Source of the DNA: Capsicum annuum
Lineage: Eukaryota; Streptophyta; Magnoliopsida; Solanales; Solanaceae
Assembly: GCF_002878395.1 (NCBI RefSeq)
Contig: NC_061118.1
Coordinates: forward strand, 131,941,603 to 132,005,602
Reading direction: 5' to 3'
Length of the DNA stretch: 64,000 nt
This document shows, in pieces, positions 11,926 through 23,178 of this stretch. The position numbers and the translations under genes were made by a program. The notes under the pieces were generated by a model. It searched no databases. It was given only the letters and a program-made list of their open reading frames with translations, and had not been told where the DNA came from. How positions within the stretch are numbered: the first letter of the stretch is position 1; every line of letters begins with the position of its first letter.

Positions 11926-12260
11926 GATCGACGAAAATTGGAAAAGTGGGAGTGATTACTAGCTCTAGGGTTTAATTAGCGATGAGTTTAATTTTAAGAA
12001 AAGGAATGTTTTTAAATTTTTTACTTTCAACGTATAGAGAATTGCCGCGTTAATTTTTGATAAAAGAACAAAAAAAAAATTCCGCTCATGCCTTCAATTG
12101 TATATTATTTGAGACCATATACTAAATTTTTTTGGGATCATATTTAGTATCTTCACAATAAAGTACATAAATAAGGACCAAAATATAATCTTACCTCAAT
12201 ACCTATACTTTTAGAGACGTAATTATCAGCTCTTCCCAATATGTTGGTCATAAATAAAGC

Positions 12261-12274
12261 TTTTTCTTGTAGTG
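12261..12274 (-). repeat. CACTA terminal inverted repeat
   Basis: CACTACAAGAAAAA on the minus strand, the standard outer end of plant CACTA elements. The bases just outside (12275-12277, tat) would be the 3-bp target duplication. Confidence 0.8.
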
Positions 12275-12409
12275 TATGTAGTTATTGCTGGTACTGCAAA
12301 AGTTTTATATTTTCTTTGATTCAGTTTTTTGTAGTGAAAAGTCAGGGCAATCTGCCAACACAACATTATGTTCTTGGGTTGTACATTTTGTATTTGGTAA
12401 TAAAGTATT

Positions 12410-14011
12410 GAGAAAAGACATCTTTTCCCCCCTGAACTTGTCCTCCAAACTCACTTTAGCACTTAAACTTAACTTCTATTTATTTACCCCCTTAAATCTT
12501 TAAAGTGTATTATTTTCACCCCTTAAGCTGACGTGAAATTTTTTTTTTAAAAAAAAGGTACGTTATTTTATTTAAAAACTGATATGGCCCCACTTTTTAA
12601 TATATATATATATATATATATTAATAATTTTTTTTATATTAAAATCACCTTTTTCATCTTCTTAATACCCTTCACACCCATTTCTTCATCTTCTTCATAC
12701 CCCCTACCACCAAATCCATCACCTCCACTCCACCCCGCCCCAATTTCTCATCTTTCAACTACCATATCTGTCACCTCCACCCCACCCCTATCGTTTAAGG
12801 TGAAAAGGAGAAAAGAAGAAAATGATAGGTGAGGTGGATGAAATTTAATGGTGGGTGGATTTGAGAGGATAAGTTCTGATACCTGTAAAATGTGTTGTTG
12901 ATGATAAAATGCTGAATTAGGATTTTAATTTTTTTGACTTTGATGACTTTGAGCTATTAAGAAGATAAAGTGCTGAATTGGGTTTTTGATTCTTGAAATT
13001 TTAATGGCTTTGAGCTATTAAGAAGATGAACAAATTGATACTTTACAGTTTTTTTGTGGATGCAAAATTTGTTGATAAAATGCTGAATTGCATTTTTTAT
13101 TCTTGAAACTTTGATTGTTTTGAGCTATAAGGGAGATGAAAAATTGGTACTTTTCAGTTTTTTTTTGGATGCATGAGTTGCTGATGATAAAATGCTGGAA
13201 TGGGTATATGATTCTTGTGACTTTGAGCTATTAAGAAGATGAAAATTTGATGACTTTGAGCGGTTAAAAAGATGAAGAAATAATTTTTTTCTAACGCGGG
13301 TCAGCTTTGCCTAGTGTTGTGTGATTGCCACCGTTAGTTGTTCTTTGCCTTCAATTGTATGTATGGATTCAATGGTGAATTTGATTTTCTGATTCTTGTG
13401 AATTTTATGGCTTTGAATAATCTATTAAACCAGCACGTGAATTATGTTGTTTGATTGACAAATTTAATTGGTTCTTATCTGAATTGGGGTTTCTCTTTTG
13501 CTAAGTAAACAACAACAATGGCTAGTGGTAATATGCTTTAAATTTGAAGAAGACAGAAAATGGAGGAGAGGGGAAAGGTGGGGTGGTTTGATGAAGATAG
13601 AAAAAGGGGGTGCTGTGTTGCAGGGTAGGGGGTGGGGTGGGTGGGGTGTGAAAAAGAAAGAAAATGGGGGTGGGGGTGTCTTTTTTATTTAATATATATA
13701 TTTATATAAATAAAATAGTAAATACATATTTTTTATTTTTTTTAAAATATATATATAAAAATAATATGTGGGGGATTAATTGTTTTTTTTATAGAAAAAT
13801 CGAACTTCTTACGTGGCAATGACGTGGTATTGATATGGCGTTGATGTGTAAGAGAGTGTAACACACTCTCCGTTGTGAGATTGGTATTCAGTTTTAAGGG
13901 GTGAAAATAATACATTTTAAAGATGTTAAGAGGGGTAAATAAACGAAAGTTAAGTTTAAGTGATAAAGTGAATTTGGAGGACAAGTTAAAAAAAAAATGA
14001 TATATTTTCTC
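12410..14011. mobile_element. Non-autonomous Mutator-like element (MULE), 1602 bp
   Basis: It is flanked by identical 9-bp direct repeats TAAAGTATT at 12401-12409 and 14012-14020. The ends are inverted repeats of about 120 bp (12410-12531 and 13890-14011), both starting GAGAAAA and sharing acttgtcctccaaa, cacttaaacttaactt and tgtattattttcacccctta. A 9-bp duplication with long inverted ends defines Mutator-like elements. The interior has an AT microsatellite (12600-12622), diverged internal repeats (12900-13275) and G-rich sequence (13560-13680). There is no transposase, so it would depend on one supplied elsewhere. Small frames at 12584-12832 and 13498-13692 are low-complexity and are not called as genes. 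Confidence 0.85.
12900..13275 (+). repeat. Diverged internal tandem repeats of the MULE
   Basis: The motif gataaartgctgaatt occurs at about 12905, 12968, 13074 and 13187, and ttgagctattaagaagat at about 12950, 13010 and 13225, with further degenerate copies. Spacing is irregular at 60-110 bp. Confidence 0.6.
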
Positions 14012-14020
14012 TAAAGTATT

Positions 14021-14309
14021 TTATTTACCAATAGAAAAGCAGAGGCACCAGCTATATCCTTCTTTAATAAAAGAGAGTTTTATACAACTACAAAATATTA
14101 AAGACTTACGCATCTTTTTCAAGGTACTCCCTCTAGTACATATTAAGAAAATTTATGGAGTAATGCACACCCCTTATTCTAAAACATAATTTAAACTATA
14201 TTTTTCATTATTATTCTTTCGATAATTTCTAAACTATTCTTAAAAGTAGAAATAGTTGTAAATATGACTTTGTAAGTAGTGTAATTTATGACTTAAATGT
14301 AATGTTATA
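14021..14309. other. AT-rich spacer, nothing recognised
   Basis: Short sequence between the MULE and the next MITE, with no open frame of note. Confidence 0.4.
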
Positions 14310-14541
14310 CTTCCTTCGTCTCAAATTGAGATGACACATTGATTAAGAAAAATAATTAATAACATGACTAGTTTACCATAGTACCCTTATTAAAGTTTTC
14401 ATTTTAATTTGAAGAAAAAGTAATTAATGCAAAGGATAAAACATGAGAAAAAAAAGTATCTCTTCTTGATTAATGAAAAAAGATAAGTAAAATGAGAAAT
14501 CAAATTAAAAAATTGGGACGAGTAATTTGAGACTGGAGGAG
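14310..14541. mobile_element. Stowaway-type MITE, 232 bp
   Basis: The ends are inverted: CTTCCTTCGTCTCAAATT on the left, and the reverse complement of aatttgagactggaggag on the right. Both are flanked by TA (14308-14309, 14542-14543). Stowaway (Tc1/mariner) MITEs use TA duplications and CTCCCTCCGT-like ends. It has no coding capacity. Confidence 0.7.
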
Positions 14542-14543
14542 TA

Positions 14544-15674
14544 GGAGTTAATAAAGGCAAAAAAAAAGGAAAAAAATCTCAACAATTTTCTTGAACTTTC
14601 AACAATTTACTTATTTTAACAAAGAAATTTTTTTTAAAAATTCACTTAATTAATGTGGACTAAAGGCCGAGGGTATTTATTAAGAGTAGGTTAAAAATCA
14701 GTGTTTATATTCTAGAAATGAATAGTTGCTTAAGAGATATGTCAAAATTAAAATATCACTTGTTTGGAAATAAAGATAACATGGTACCAACTGATGCACA
14801 TACTTCGTGATGTGTTGGAAATTATTTAAAAAATCACATTAATATGTCGGCAATAATTTATTGTGCTTTTGGTTGCTTTCTTTCCAAACCTTCACTACAT
14901 CTCTTAAAAATAAAAACTTTACAGAAATCAAGAAACTATACAACTAGCTAGTTTTCTCATATGATGTTTTGCCCGTCCTTTTATTCCTTTTTTAAACTCG
15001 GAGTCAACTAGCTAGTTTTCTCATATGATGCTTTGCCTTTCCTTTCCTTTTTTTATTTAAAATTGAAAGTAGGGAAAGGAAAAATAGAAATCATAAAGTA
15101 AGGAATTAAACACTACAAATAAAATGAAGTTCAACTATAATCAACCAACCAACTGAGCTAGGAGTTGAGTTGGTTGGGAGGGAATGAGGTTGCGTGAAAT
15201 TTTAGGTGAAACATGATGTGTACGTAACTACTAACTAAAACTGATCAGTTAAAATCCAAATGATCTAGCTATGGGGATGTTGTAAAAAAATAAACAATCA
15301 ATAGTTTTTCTTTTTTTTTTTACAAAATAATCAATAGCTAGGGGGGCCGGGCCAGACATAAGAACAGCAGCGTAACAACTATTGTACCGGGGTGGATGGC
15401 TCGTGTTTTGATCTGAATTCTAATATTTTCAATGTGAAACATAATTGATATACTAATATTACGACATAGTAAATTTAAATCTATAATTCTGATATAATGA
15501 TATGGAACATAATTGATATACTAATATTACGACAAATAGTAAATTTAAATCTATAATTCTGATATAATGATGAACTCAATATGAAAAACTTTAAATATTG
15601 AATTCATAAAACTTAAATCCTGAATCCGCCTTTATTTATTTATACTTCAAATTAATTTCTCATGGAATTGCATT
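14544..15674. other. Intergenic, with two small tandem duplications
   Basis: A 64-bp-spaced duplication has caactagctagttttctc at 14941 and 15005. A 68-bp-spaced, almost identical one starts aacataattgatatact at 15438 and 15506. No gene is recognised. Confidence 0.6.
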
Positions 15675-16180
15675 AGGGGTGTGCAAAAAACAGTTCAATC
15701 GATAAATCGAATTGATAAATATATTATTGGTTTATTGGTATCAAGTTATCAAGTAAAAAAAAAATTTAACGGTTTTGTAAAAAAATTTTGGGCTATCGGT
15801 TCGGTTTTTGGTTTTAAAGTTTTGGTTAATCGTTAAACCAATAACCTCATAAGATTATATTAAAATTATGTTTTTATTCGTACTTGTATAATTGTGGCTT
15901 TAGATTTTAAATACATACCATATTGTCTTTTGTATTTTATAGTTGTTGTCTTAATTCTTATATTTTTTGTAGACTTTCTAGTGAAGGTAGTGTAAAATAA
16001 ATAAAATAAGAGAAAGTAAAGAAAAATTAGAGGAGAATTTTCTTATTGGTTAAATCGAATCGATAAAGACTAAAATTTGATTAACCGAAAATCGATAACG
16101 AATATCTCATTGGTTCGATTATCATATCTATAAATCGAAAATCGATAAATCAAATCAATAATACACAAAATCAAACTGAA
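15675..16180. repeat. Dispersed repeat of the GGGGTGTGCAAAA / CGGTTCGGTTTTTGG type
   Basis: It starts with ggggtgtgcaaaa and is full of permuted CGATAAATCGAA, CGGTTCGGTTTT and AACCGAAAATCG words. This kind of repeat is common in plant intergenic DNA and is often MITE-derived. The right end is not clear. The small minus-strand frames here and at 16155-16406 overlap the repeat and the gene promoter and are not called. Confidence 0.5.
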
Positions 16181-16281
16181 CCAACCGATGCGGGCCTGCA
16201 TTGCATGCATGAGCTTGAGGTTTTTGCGGTGTGAACGTGTCAAAAGAGTTGGTGCAAGAGGGCATGCATTTAATACCCAAT

Positions 16282-16291
16282 GAATAAATAG
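16282..16291 (+). promoter_or_regulatory. Possible TATA box of the thionin-like gene
   Basis: gaataaatag lies about 120 bases upstream of the start codon, and a transcript starting about 30 bases after it would have a leader of roughly 90 bases. The motif is weak and AT-rich surroundings make chance likely. Confidence 0.3.
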
Positions 16292-16405
16292 ACACCAAAT
16301 TAGTTGGGGATTTTTCACCTATACATATCTCACTTCTTGCACCTCCCAAAACATGTCCACAATCAAAAACTAGGAAAAAAAAAAGAGGGAATATTCTAAG
16401 AGGCA

Positions 16406-17782
16406 ATGGAGAGAGTTACTAGGTTTTTTGTTACCGTTTTGATAGTGCTGACTACTGTACTAGGAAAACAAATGTATATTGTTAATGGAGACAGCCCCTA
16501 TGCTTGTTGGGGTGGATGTTACAATAAATGTATACTAGTGAATATGCGAGCACGTGTACAACAGACGAATCCTTGTTACCTGCGGTGTCTAAGCAAGTGC
16601 ATTCCTCGTTCTACTTCTGAATACCAGGATTATTGCAGCATTGGTTGTTCCTTGGAGCTCTGTATTCCTACTCGCTATGGTATAATGTCTTTTTTCGTTT
16701 TTTTCTTTTTCTTTTTGGTTTCCTATTTGGTGGTCGATATGGCCTGTTTTAAGGCCCAATACTAATTCAGATTTGTGTTGGGAAGTCTCGCTTTAGAGGT
16801 AAAACATTCGCCATTATTCCTTGCTAGGACTCGGATGGAGGATCCGTTACTTACCACTCTATCACCATGACGGTTATGATTCAAAATTCTTTTCTTATAT
16901 AGTCACTCAACTAATAGTTATTATCTCAGAAAGTCACTTTCTTTGTTTGAAGAAAACTAGAATAAAAAAGGTGATTTTCTGAAATAAGTTACTTAATGTT
17001 GGACGATCATCTAAGAAATAAACCCTTATAATTCACTTACATTTGCACATACTTGGTTGCGTTAGACTCTCACATTGTCGTTACGAGATCGGGTACAAAT
17101 TGTCTCGTTATAAAACTTTGGATCATTCTCACATTATGATCTAGCCTTTCTCAAATTGAGTTAAGTTCAATTTCCATTTTCTTGTAGGGGTCTAATTAAG
17201 TCGGTCCATCCCTATTCTTTGTGTCCAATGTTGGACCCATTGTTTAATTTCACACCTGAAAATGCATGCAAGGTCTTCAAAGAATCTCACATTGATTGAG
17301 GATCGTATGAATTGTTAACGTTTCTCATTAGATGACATTGGGCAATTTTCGCTTCGTGTTCATGCATTTTTAAAGTTTAATTTAGTCCATTTTTCAAATA
17401 GTTATAGTCTAAATGGACCATTTTTTAAATGTGAAGAATAATGTTTAATTAGTGAAAAAGAAAGGAACATGTTGGAAATTTATATTGTTTGTGAAATTAG
17501 CATTGTTGGCGATCCATGCATTAGGGTAATTATGAACTTATGCGTACAATTTGATTTTGACCATTTGATGGCAATATATTTTGAAATTAAACATGGTGGA
17601 AGAAAATGGAACCCTCTTTTTAATGTCCTTGACTTTCTTTTGTGTTGCATTTTTTGTTCAAAAATCAAGTAATATATACAATACTTGGAATCTAATTTAT
17701 TTATTTACTGGTTTGGGCAGATGCGGGTGCAGATCTGGATGCATGCTTCGGCAGTTGTGGAAATATTTGTAGGGCTAATTAG
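16406..17782 (+). CDS. Secreted thionin-like cysteine-rich peptide, two exons
   Basis: Exon 1 is 16406-16679 and exon 2 is 17721-17782; the 1041-bp intron has GT-AG ends and splits a codon in phase 1. The product is 111 residues. Residues 1-20 are a hydrophobic signal peptide, so it should enter the secretory pathway. The mature part holds twelve cysteines (34, 38, 42; 57, 61, 65; 77, 81, 86; 100, 104, 108), four C-x3-C-x3/4-C triplets. Exon 2 supplies exactly the last triplet and a stop. The spacing resembles the plant thionin-like (PR-13-related) family, whose classical members act on microbial membranes. Antimicrobial activity here is inference from the family. The ATG at 16406 is the first in frame and gives the signal peptide. 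No inactivating change is seen, unlike in the surrounding DNA. Confidence 0.75.
16680..17720 (+). other. Intron of the thionin-like gene
   Basis: The donor is ATG|GTATAATG and the acceptor is GGTTTGGGCAG|AT, preceded by a T-rich stretch. Joining them restores the fourth cysteine triplet in frame. If unspliced, the frame would continue to 16765 with a Phe/Leu/Val-rich hydrophobic tail. Confidence 0.75.
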
Positions 17783-17860
17783 TAGTAATATTTTATTTCC
17801 ATAATGTGTTTTGCCACTAGATAGAATTTCTAGCCTCACTTTTTTTCTTTTTTGGTATGT

Positions 17861-17866
17861 AATAAA
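17861..17866 (+). terminator. Possible polyadenylation signal of the thionin-like gene
   Basis: AATAAA about 80 bases after the stop codon, preceded by a T-rich stretch. Plant signals are loose, so this is only a candidate. Confidence 0.45.
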
Positions 17867-19335
17867 TAAATGGTTCTTTATCCTTTGCCGTTCGGTGTGT
17901 AACTGAAATATTTGATAGCTGTATTTTTTTTACATCCCTTGTTGTCCTTTTCCTCTTTTTCTATGTTTCAATTCCCACGTCAGTTACTTAATGGAAAAGA
18001 GCAACTGATATCGTGAGGAATTTTGTTGGGAAAAAAAGGCTGAATAGTTAATGCATTGTCAACTTAGACAATCTAATTAAGTTTATTTCAATTGAAAATA
18101 CCAACTCCTAATAAAGAGTTTTAATTAGATATTTCTCATTCAAATTTTGAAAAAATATTTGTGCATGCTTTGATCATTTTATCTGTTAAATGATTTAACT
18201 AACTACATAAAATATATCATCTCGTTTAATTATTCAAATTCAAATAAAAAATGTCTGAACTTTTACAGTTTATTGATGTGAATACATATGATTAAAGGAA
18301 ATGAAGTATCTATCTGATTAACTTAGTTATCTAATACATCGATGAATGAAAACACAAAAAAAAATCAAAATTTAAATTAGAAGTGTCTTTTGGATTCAAC
18401 ATATTATCACGAATTGATATATTCAATTGAAATATGATTTAATTTGAGTATTTAAATAAAATAGCCACAAATGGATTATGTATTAAGCCACAAAAAATTG
18501 TAAAAATTTATACATTAGTATTACAGTTTGACATATGATGGCAGGGTATTTAATATTTTTATCAATTACAATATTTTACTATACAAATAAATTTAGTAAT
18601 ATTTACAAAACAAACTTGGTTTACCCAATGGCATTAATGTTCATCTAATCATATCTTGCCTTGTAGCCAAATGACAAATTCAAAATCTAAATGTGGTAGG
18701 TTTATTATTGGGAGAGTTAATTAATGAAGACTATTCGAGAGCAAATAATGTTTGGCTAATAAAGGTAGTAGTTAGAGCTACCAGTAAATGAAGTTGAAAA
18801 AGAGAAATCTCACGTTTCATCTGTTCGCCAAATATTGTTCCTACTTGACAACATGCATGTGTACGTTTGCCAACTCATCATAGAGGTATATATATATACT
18901 AGTTTAGGATATGTGTTTTGCACGTGTATAAAGCGCATTAAATATATATATATATATATTATAATTATGTATATGTTATATTATTAATTAAAAAAACTTT
19001 TTAAAAGAAACATAAATTTATAAGATAAAAAATATACTTAAAAGGACAACATGATGATCTAAAATAACATGATAATATACTCTAAAATGACTTTGATATT
19101 TAGACTAAACCTAAACAAAATCTACATGACCAAGCTTATTTAATTTTTGAAAGCGGGATGTTAATTGTAGTTTTTTTAGGAAAAGTATGAACTTAGTGAC
19201 ACATAATAGAAAGCAGTATACATATAGCACACCTTTTTTAGCTTATCCCAAATTGTTAGATAAATGACAAATTAGAAAAGATATTGTGTTTATTTGATTG
19301 AATTGACTATATTCCTACCAGGAATATATTTTTCT
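17867..19335. other. Intergenic AT-rich sequence
   Basis: No open frame resembles a known gene. It contains an AT microsatellite (18943-18958) and a candidate Helitron 3' end at 18899, listed separately. Confidence 0.5.
18899..18932 (-). mobile_element. Candidate Helitron 3' end
   Basis: On the minus strand an imperfect hairpin (ACACGTGC / ACACAT arms) is followed by CTAG (18899-18902) and then T, as expected for a Helitron that ends in CTRR and inserts before T. No 5' end was located, so this rests on the terminus alone. Confidence 0.3.
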
Positions 19336-19517
19336 TTAATTTGATGGCAACCGGTGTTGATGTGGCTGAACCATTAAATCATAAAACTTGTCGATCTTGC
19401 CCAACATTATTTCACTCTTTGCTTTTAGCATTGGTTGGGCTCCTAGTTCGTCCCTCATGGCCCTGATCTTCTCATTAGAAAACCAATATTGCACTGCTGG
19501 ATGTACCTTTTGGAGAG
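19336..19517 (-). pseudogene. Unrecognised coding-like fragment, possible last exon
   Basis: The minus-strand frame reads about 59 codons and ends at a TAA at 19336-19338. It contains WFSNEKIRAMRDELGAQP and KSEIMLGKIDKFYDLM. The mixed charged and hydrophobic composition looks like a real protein, in contrast to neighbouring chance frames. A stop lies just upstream in frame, and possible AG acceptors occur near its start, so it could be a terminal exon or a remnant. I do not recognise the family, and chance cannot be excluded. Confidence 0.3.
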
Positions 19518-19803
19518 GTTAACATAAAAGAATAGGAATTTCTTGGTGCTAGTAACTTGAATTATGTTTACTTTTGGGGTCTTGGCAACACTCAATAAAG
19601 TAGAAATATAATCTTCATATATACAAAACATGCATATTTGATATAATATCAGATCAAACCACAAAACTCACTAGAACCAGTCAGAAAAATAACTTGAAGA
19701 AAAAAAATAATCATTCTAGCTGAACCAATACAACTTCAACACATGAATGCACATGTGATTTAACATAGCTCGAGGAGAATTACATGAAATTTAAGTAATT
19801 TCA

Positions 19804-20170
19804 CATTTCTATTACAAACTTGTAAAGGAGAAAGGTAGCTAAAATAAGTTCCGAAAGTGACATGAGCAAAAGGAAGAGAATGTGCACGAGGACTATTTTG
19901 ATCGGGTTCCTCCACATGCAGATATCTCTGAGCCATCTGCCTGCTGCAAATATAATCCAGTGAAAATTGACATCTGGTGCCAAAAATTTGTCTTGCTATG
20001 CCTCTGCTCTAGAGATGTGACTTTACATTCGACATGTACTCTAACACCTCCTTCCTCAACGGGTTTCTGCTCGTACCAACCACATTGTTACTATGTTGAC
20101 TGCTATTGGCGTCTCAGCATGTCATGTTGCATAACAGTGGGAGGCATTACATAATGCATTTTTTGGCAAA
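19804..20170 (-). pseudogene. MCTP/FTIP-type C2-transmembrane protein fragment (decayed)
   Basis: Read across three frames, the minus strand gives pieces in the order found in the C-terminal part of plant MCTP proteins (multiple C2 domains plus a C-terminal phosphoribosyltransferase-type transmembrane region). They are QKMHYVMPPTV and QHDMLRRQ, then AVNIVTMWLVRAE, then PLRKEVLEYMSNVKSHL, a TAG where these proteins have Trp, then MSIFTGL, and finally FAAGRWLRDICMWRNP with a hydrophobic helix (VLVHILFLLLMSL and on). Intact members tether ER to plasma membrane at plasmodesmata or traffic florigen. Here only about 120 residues remain, with at least three frameshifts and two stops, so it is a dead fragment. 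Confidence 0.8.
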
Positions 20171-21721
20171 AAAGGACGTGAGTATTTGTATTAACATATA
20201 TTGAACAAGGTGACTTACCTAGACGGTCAAAAGCAGAAGGAGACACCAAAATTGAAAAGAAAAAAAGAAGAAGAAATAACAAAAACATAATGTTTGAATC
20301 ACCTTCCCAGATTCAAAATGAAAAAAAAATTGATTTACTTACTTTTGTCTCTACATTTTTTTGGGCTACATTAGAATTGAAGGAAAAACATAATAATTTA
20401 ATAGAAAACAAATTAATAATGCTAAAGCATACTCCATCCCTCTCCTCGTTTTCCATGATCTCCTTCAAAGCATATTCTATCTCCTTCGAAGAGCATATCA
20501 GGTCATCTATGTGTAACTGGTAGCAAGTGACAAGTAGCTCAATATGTATAGTATTAAGCTTCGCGTACTTCTCCTCCTCATTTATTCTCATGCACATTCT
20601 GAGATTAATAATTTATTTATTCGTATTAGCAACACTTTTGGAACATGAATATCAAATATAAATCTTAAGTACCCAATCAACAAGATGAATGGATGATTAC
20701 TTAGAAGAAAGGGAAATTAACAAAATCAAATTAAAAGAAATTAAGATACAAAGCTCGAGTTAATTTATGTTAACATGCAGTGAGTTGCAATAGCCGGAGA
20801 GAAAATAGGGTTACATAATGATTAGTTTTACTACGTGGTTTTTGCTAGGATCCCAAACCAATATGAATTAGGGAAGCCAAATTCAAACCCAATAATATAA
20901 TAATTTAAGGAAATTAGTGAAAAGACAATTTTGTCTAAAACAGAGAATTTCAATAAAGGGCAAAAAGTTCAAATCACTTTTGTAAGGGGTTTCACACTTT
21001 TAATATATTATAGATATATATGTTTTAATATAACGGAAGTGATAATTTTTATTTATCGCAAAAGGAGATCATTACACATTGTAAGTCTGACCGTTATATT
21101 TTTTTTGTTTTACGTCCTATAATTCTTCCTCAGTCGGGCATAGACAGAGTAGCACAACAAGATTTAGTAGCATAACAAAAGGCCTTTATCGTATTGGCTT
21201 TACTTATTCTTATGTAAAAGGAAAAATCCAATCATGTTCTTCTAAAGTCATTTTTCCTTTCAAGGAGCGATTGATTGTTGAGAAGCGAGTTCAATCTTAA
21301 GTTATGAGAAAGGAGCCTAAAGTTAAGCTCACGAGATAAAATAAATGTTCTTTACATAATGTGCGTAGTGAGTGTGTCTTTGCCCCGGAAGTTCGACTTC
21401 TCTTCGATCAAATTGGGATCAAAGACCAAGTTAGCTACTATGTTTACAGAAGCAATAATCATAAATGGACCAAAGCAATTAGACAATATTCAAGTCCTAA
21501 AAAAGCTAGCTATATTACATTATGTTGGAGTTGAGTCGGATAGCTTCTCAATTGTTATGGCTGGAATGAAATCAAAAAGTTGAGAAACAAAGTAATCACA
21601 TCCAATGGCTTCATTCTCCCCTTTAGAGTTGAGTCACTTCGTACTTTCCTGGCCGTCTATTTCAATCGTACCAACAGAAGAAAAGTTTGTCTTCAAAAAG
21701 CTCTATCAATGATCCACTAAA
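20171..21721. other. Intergenic; unrecognised frames only
   Basis: A 94-codon minus frame at 20313-20597 (INEEEKYAKLNTIHIELL at its start) has a protein-like first half but no family I recognise. The 74-codon plus frame at 21359-21583 is also unrecognised. Nothing else is supported. Confidence 0.35.
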
Positions 21722-21905
21722 CTGGAGCCGTTAATATGGGTCTGGCCCGTTGGGCTGACCCGTCCCAACCTATAATTTAATAAGGCTGGGCGATAATTTT
21801 TACTGCCTGTTTAAAAATAGGATTTTTTAGCTCGATTCAAATAAATTCGTTGACAAGTGGGGCTTGAACAATATGGACTCGCCTGACCCGTGAGACAAAC
21901 AAAAA
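21722..21905. repeat. GGCCCG-type dispersed repeat
   Basis: It contains ggcccgttgggctgacccg and cgcctgacccgtgag, with inverted words around an AT-rich centre. This is a common plant intergenic repeat type, and the limits are approximate. Confidence 0.4.
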
Positions 21906-22861
21906 ATAATTAAAAAATAAAATCGAGTTAGAATAACAAAAGGAGTTCAAACTCAAAGTCTATTTACAACATCATATATATTTAAATATTAATTGTGTTT
22001 ATAAAATATATAAATCATTAAAATACAAAACACTATAATTTTTTTAAGGAATCAAATATGTTCGATAAAGATGATGTGGCATTATATTGTTAAACAACCA
22101 TAAGTGTCATGATAGTTTTTTTTTTTTTTTTTTGAGGAGTTCATTTTCACTTTTAATGGATTAAATAGTGATCCTTTTTGTATTTTATAGTTATCTATTG
22201 AAATAAAATTAGGTTAATATTACTATTTAACTAGTTATATTATTACTCATTAACTGTTTAGTTTGTTTATCAACACCAGGAGGTGACCCATTTGTACTCA
22301 CGTGTGCCTTCTAGCATTTCTTCGTGTGGAGATGTTAGAATTTCATTGCGAAATAATTACTTGATGTTTTAGTCTCTTTTTAATAAAAAAAAAGAAAAAA
22401 GAAAGAAAAGGTCAAGTTGTTCTTTGGATCGAAAGAGGAAGTACAAATTTAAGTTTCTGTTTTGTAAGATTTTGTTGCTTAAAAGGCGAAAATAATTATT
22501 TTGTCCCTCTCTTTTTCTTCTTCTAATTATTTTGTCCCTCAAAATTCAATTTAGATGTCAAATTTCTCCCAAAATTTCGACAATAGGCATATCCTACCTG
22601 ACATCACAATCTTATACTCCCTCCATTCCATCCTTTGCATTTTATCTGATGTTTTAGCTTTAAAAAATTTATTTCAATATAATTATTGTCTTACAAATTT
22701 AAGACTACCCTGTTTAATTGTTTTCAATTATATGCTTGACAATAAAAAATGTATGTACAATATTGAAGAGAAGAAAATCAATCTACCTTTATCAAAGAGA
22801 GGCAATTTACTAAATTATAGCTTGTGTTTATTATTTTCTTAATAAACATGAAAAAGATTTA
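21906..22861. other. Intergenic AT-rich sequence
   Basis: Homopolymer T run near 22113-22131. The frame at 22555-22842 is AT-rich and unrecognised. A single Stowaway-like start near 22616 has no matching right end. Confidence 0.4.
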
Positions 22862-23140
22862 GAGCCCGTTTGGATAGGCTGAAAAAAATTGATTTTTCAA
22901 AAAAATAAAATTAAAAGTACTTTTAAAAGTGCTGAACTTATTTTAAAAATAAGTAGTTACGTGTTTGGGTAAAAGTGCTGAAACTGAAAAAAAAGTTATT
23001 GATGTGTTTGGTAAATAAGTGCTTTTAAGTACTTTTTTTAGTCAAAATGTCTGAAATATCTTTATAGTTGTTAATAATATATAGAGTTGATTATTATCAA
23101 CTTTTATTGTTAAAATGATTCAAATTAAAATTAATCTATA

Positions 23141-23178
<38 letters not shown>

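Larger units (their letters stand above)
1..12274 (-). mobile_element. CACTA (En/Spm) DNA transposon, right part, split by gypsy element A
   Basis: The right end is a 14-base terminal inverted repeat at 12261-12274 that reads CACTACAAGAAAAA on the minus strand, the hallmark of plant CACTA elements. The next three bases (tat, 12275-12277) would be one copy of the 3-bp target duplication. Inside are a TNP2-type transposase start on the minus strand (8010-8853), a 158-bp inverted repeat pair and a 170-bp tandem repeat, which fits the long subterminal regions of this superfamily. The transposase is interrupted by LTR element A at 8009/8010, so the catalytic part and the left end lie beyond the window start. 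The left boundary given here is only the window edge. Confidence 0.75.

Noticed and set aside
20313..20597. 94-codon minus frame with INEEEKYAKLNTIHIELL
   Set aside because: The first half looks protein-like but the second half is low-complexity, and no family or splice structure could be recognised.
22616..22860. Stowaway-like start ctccctccattcc
   Set aside because: No inverted partner or second TA flank was found before the Harbinger MITE begins; similar lone starts near 14128 and 31596 were dropped for the same reason.
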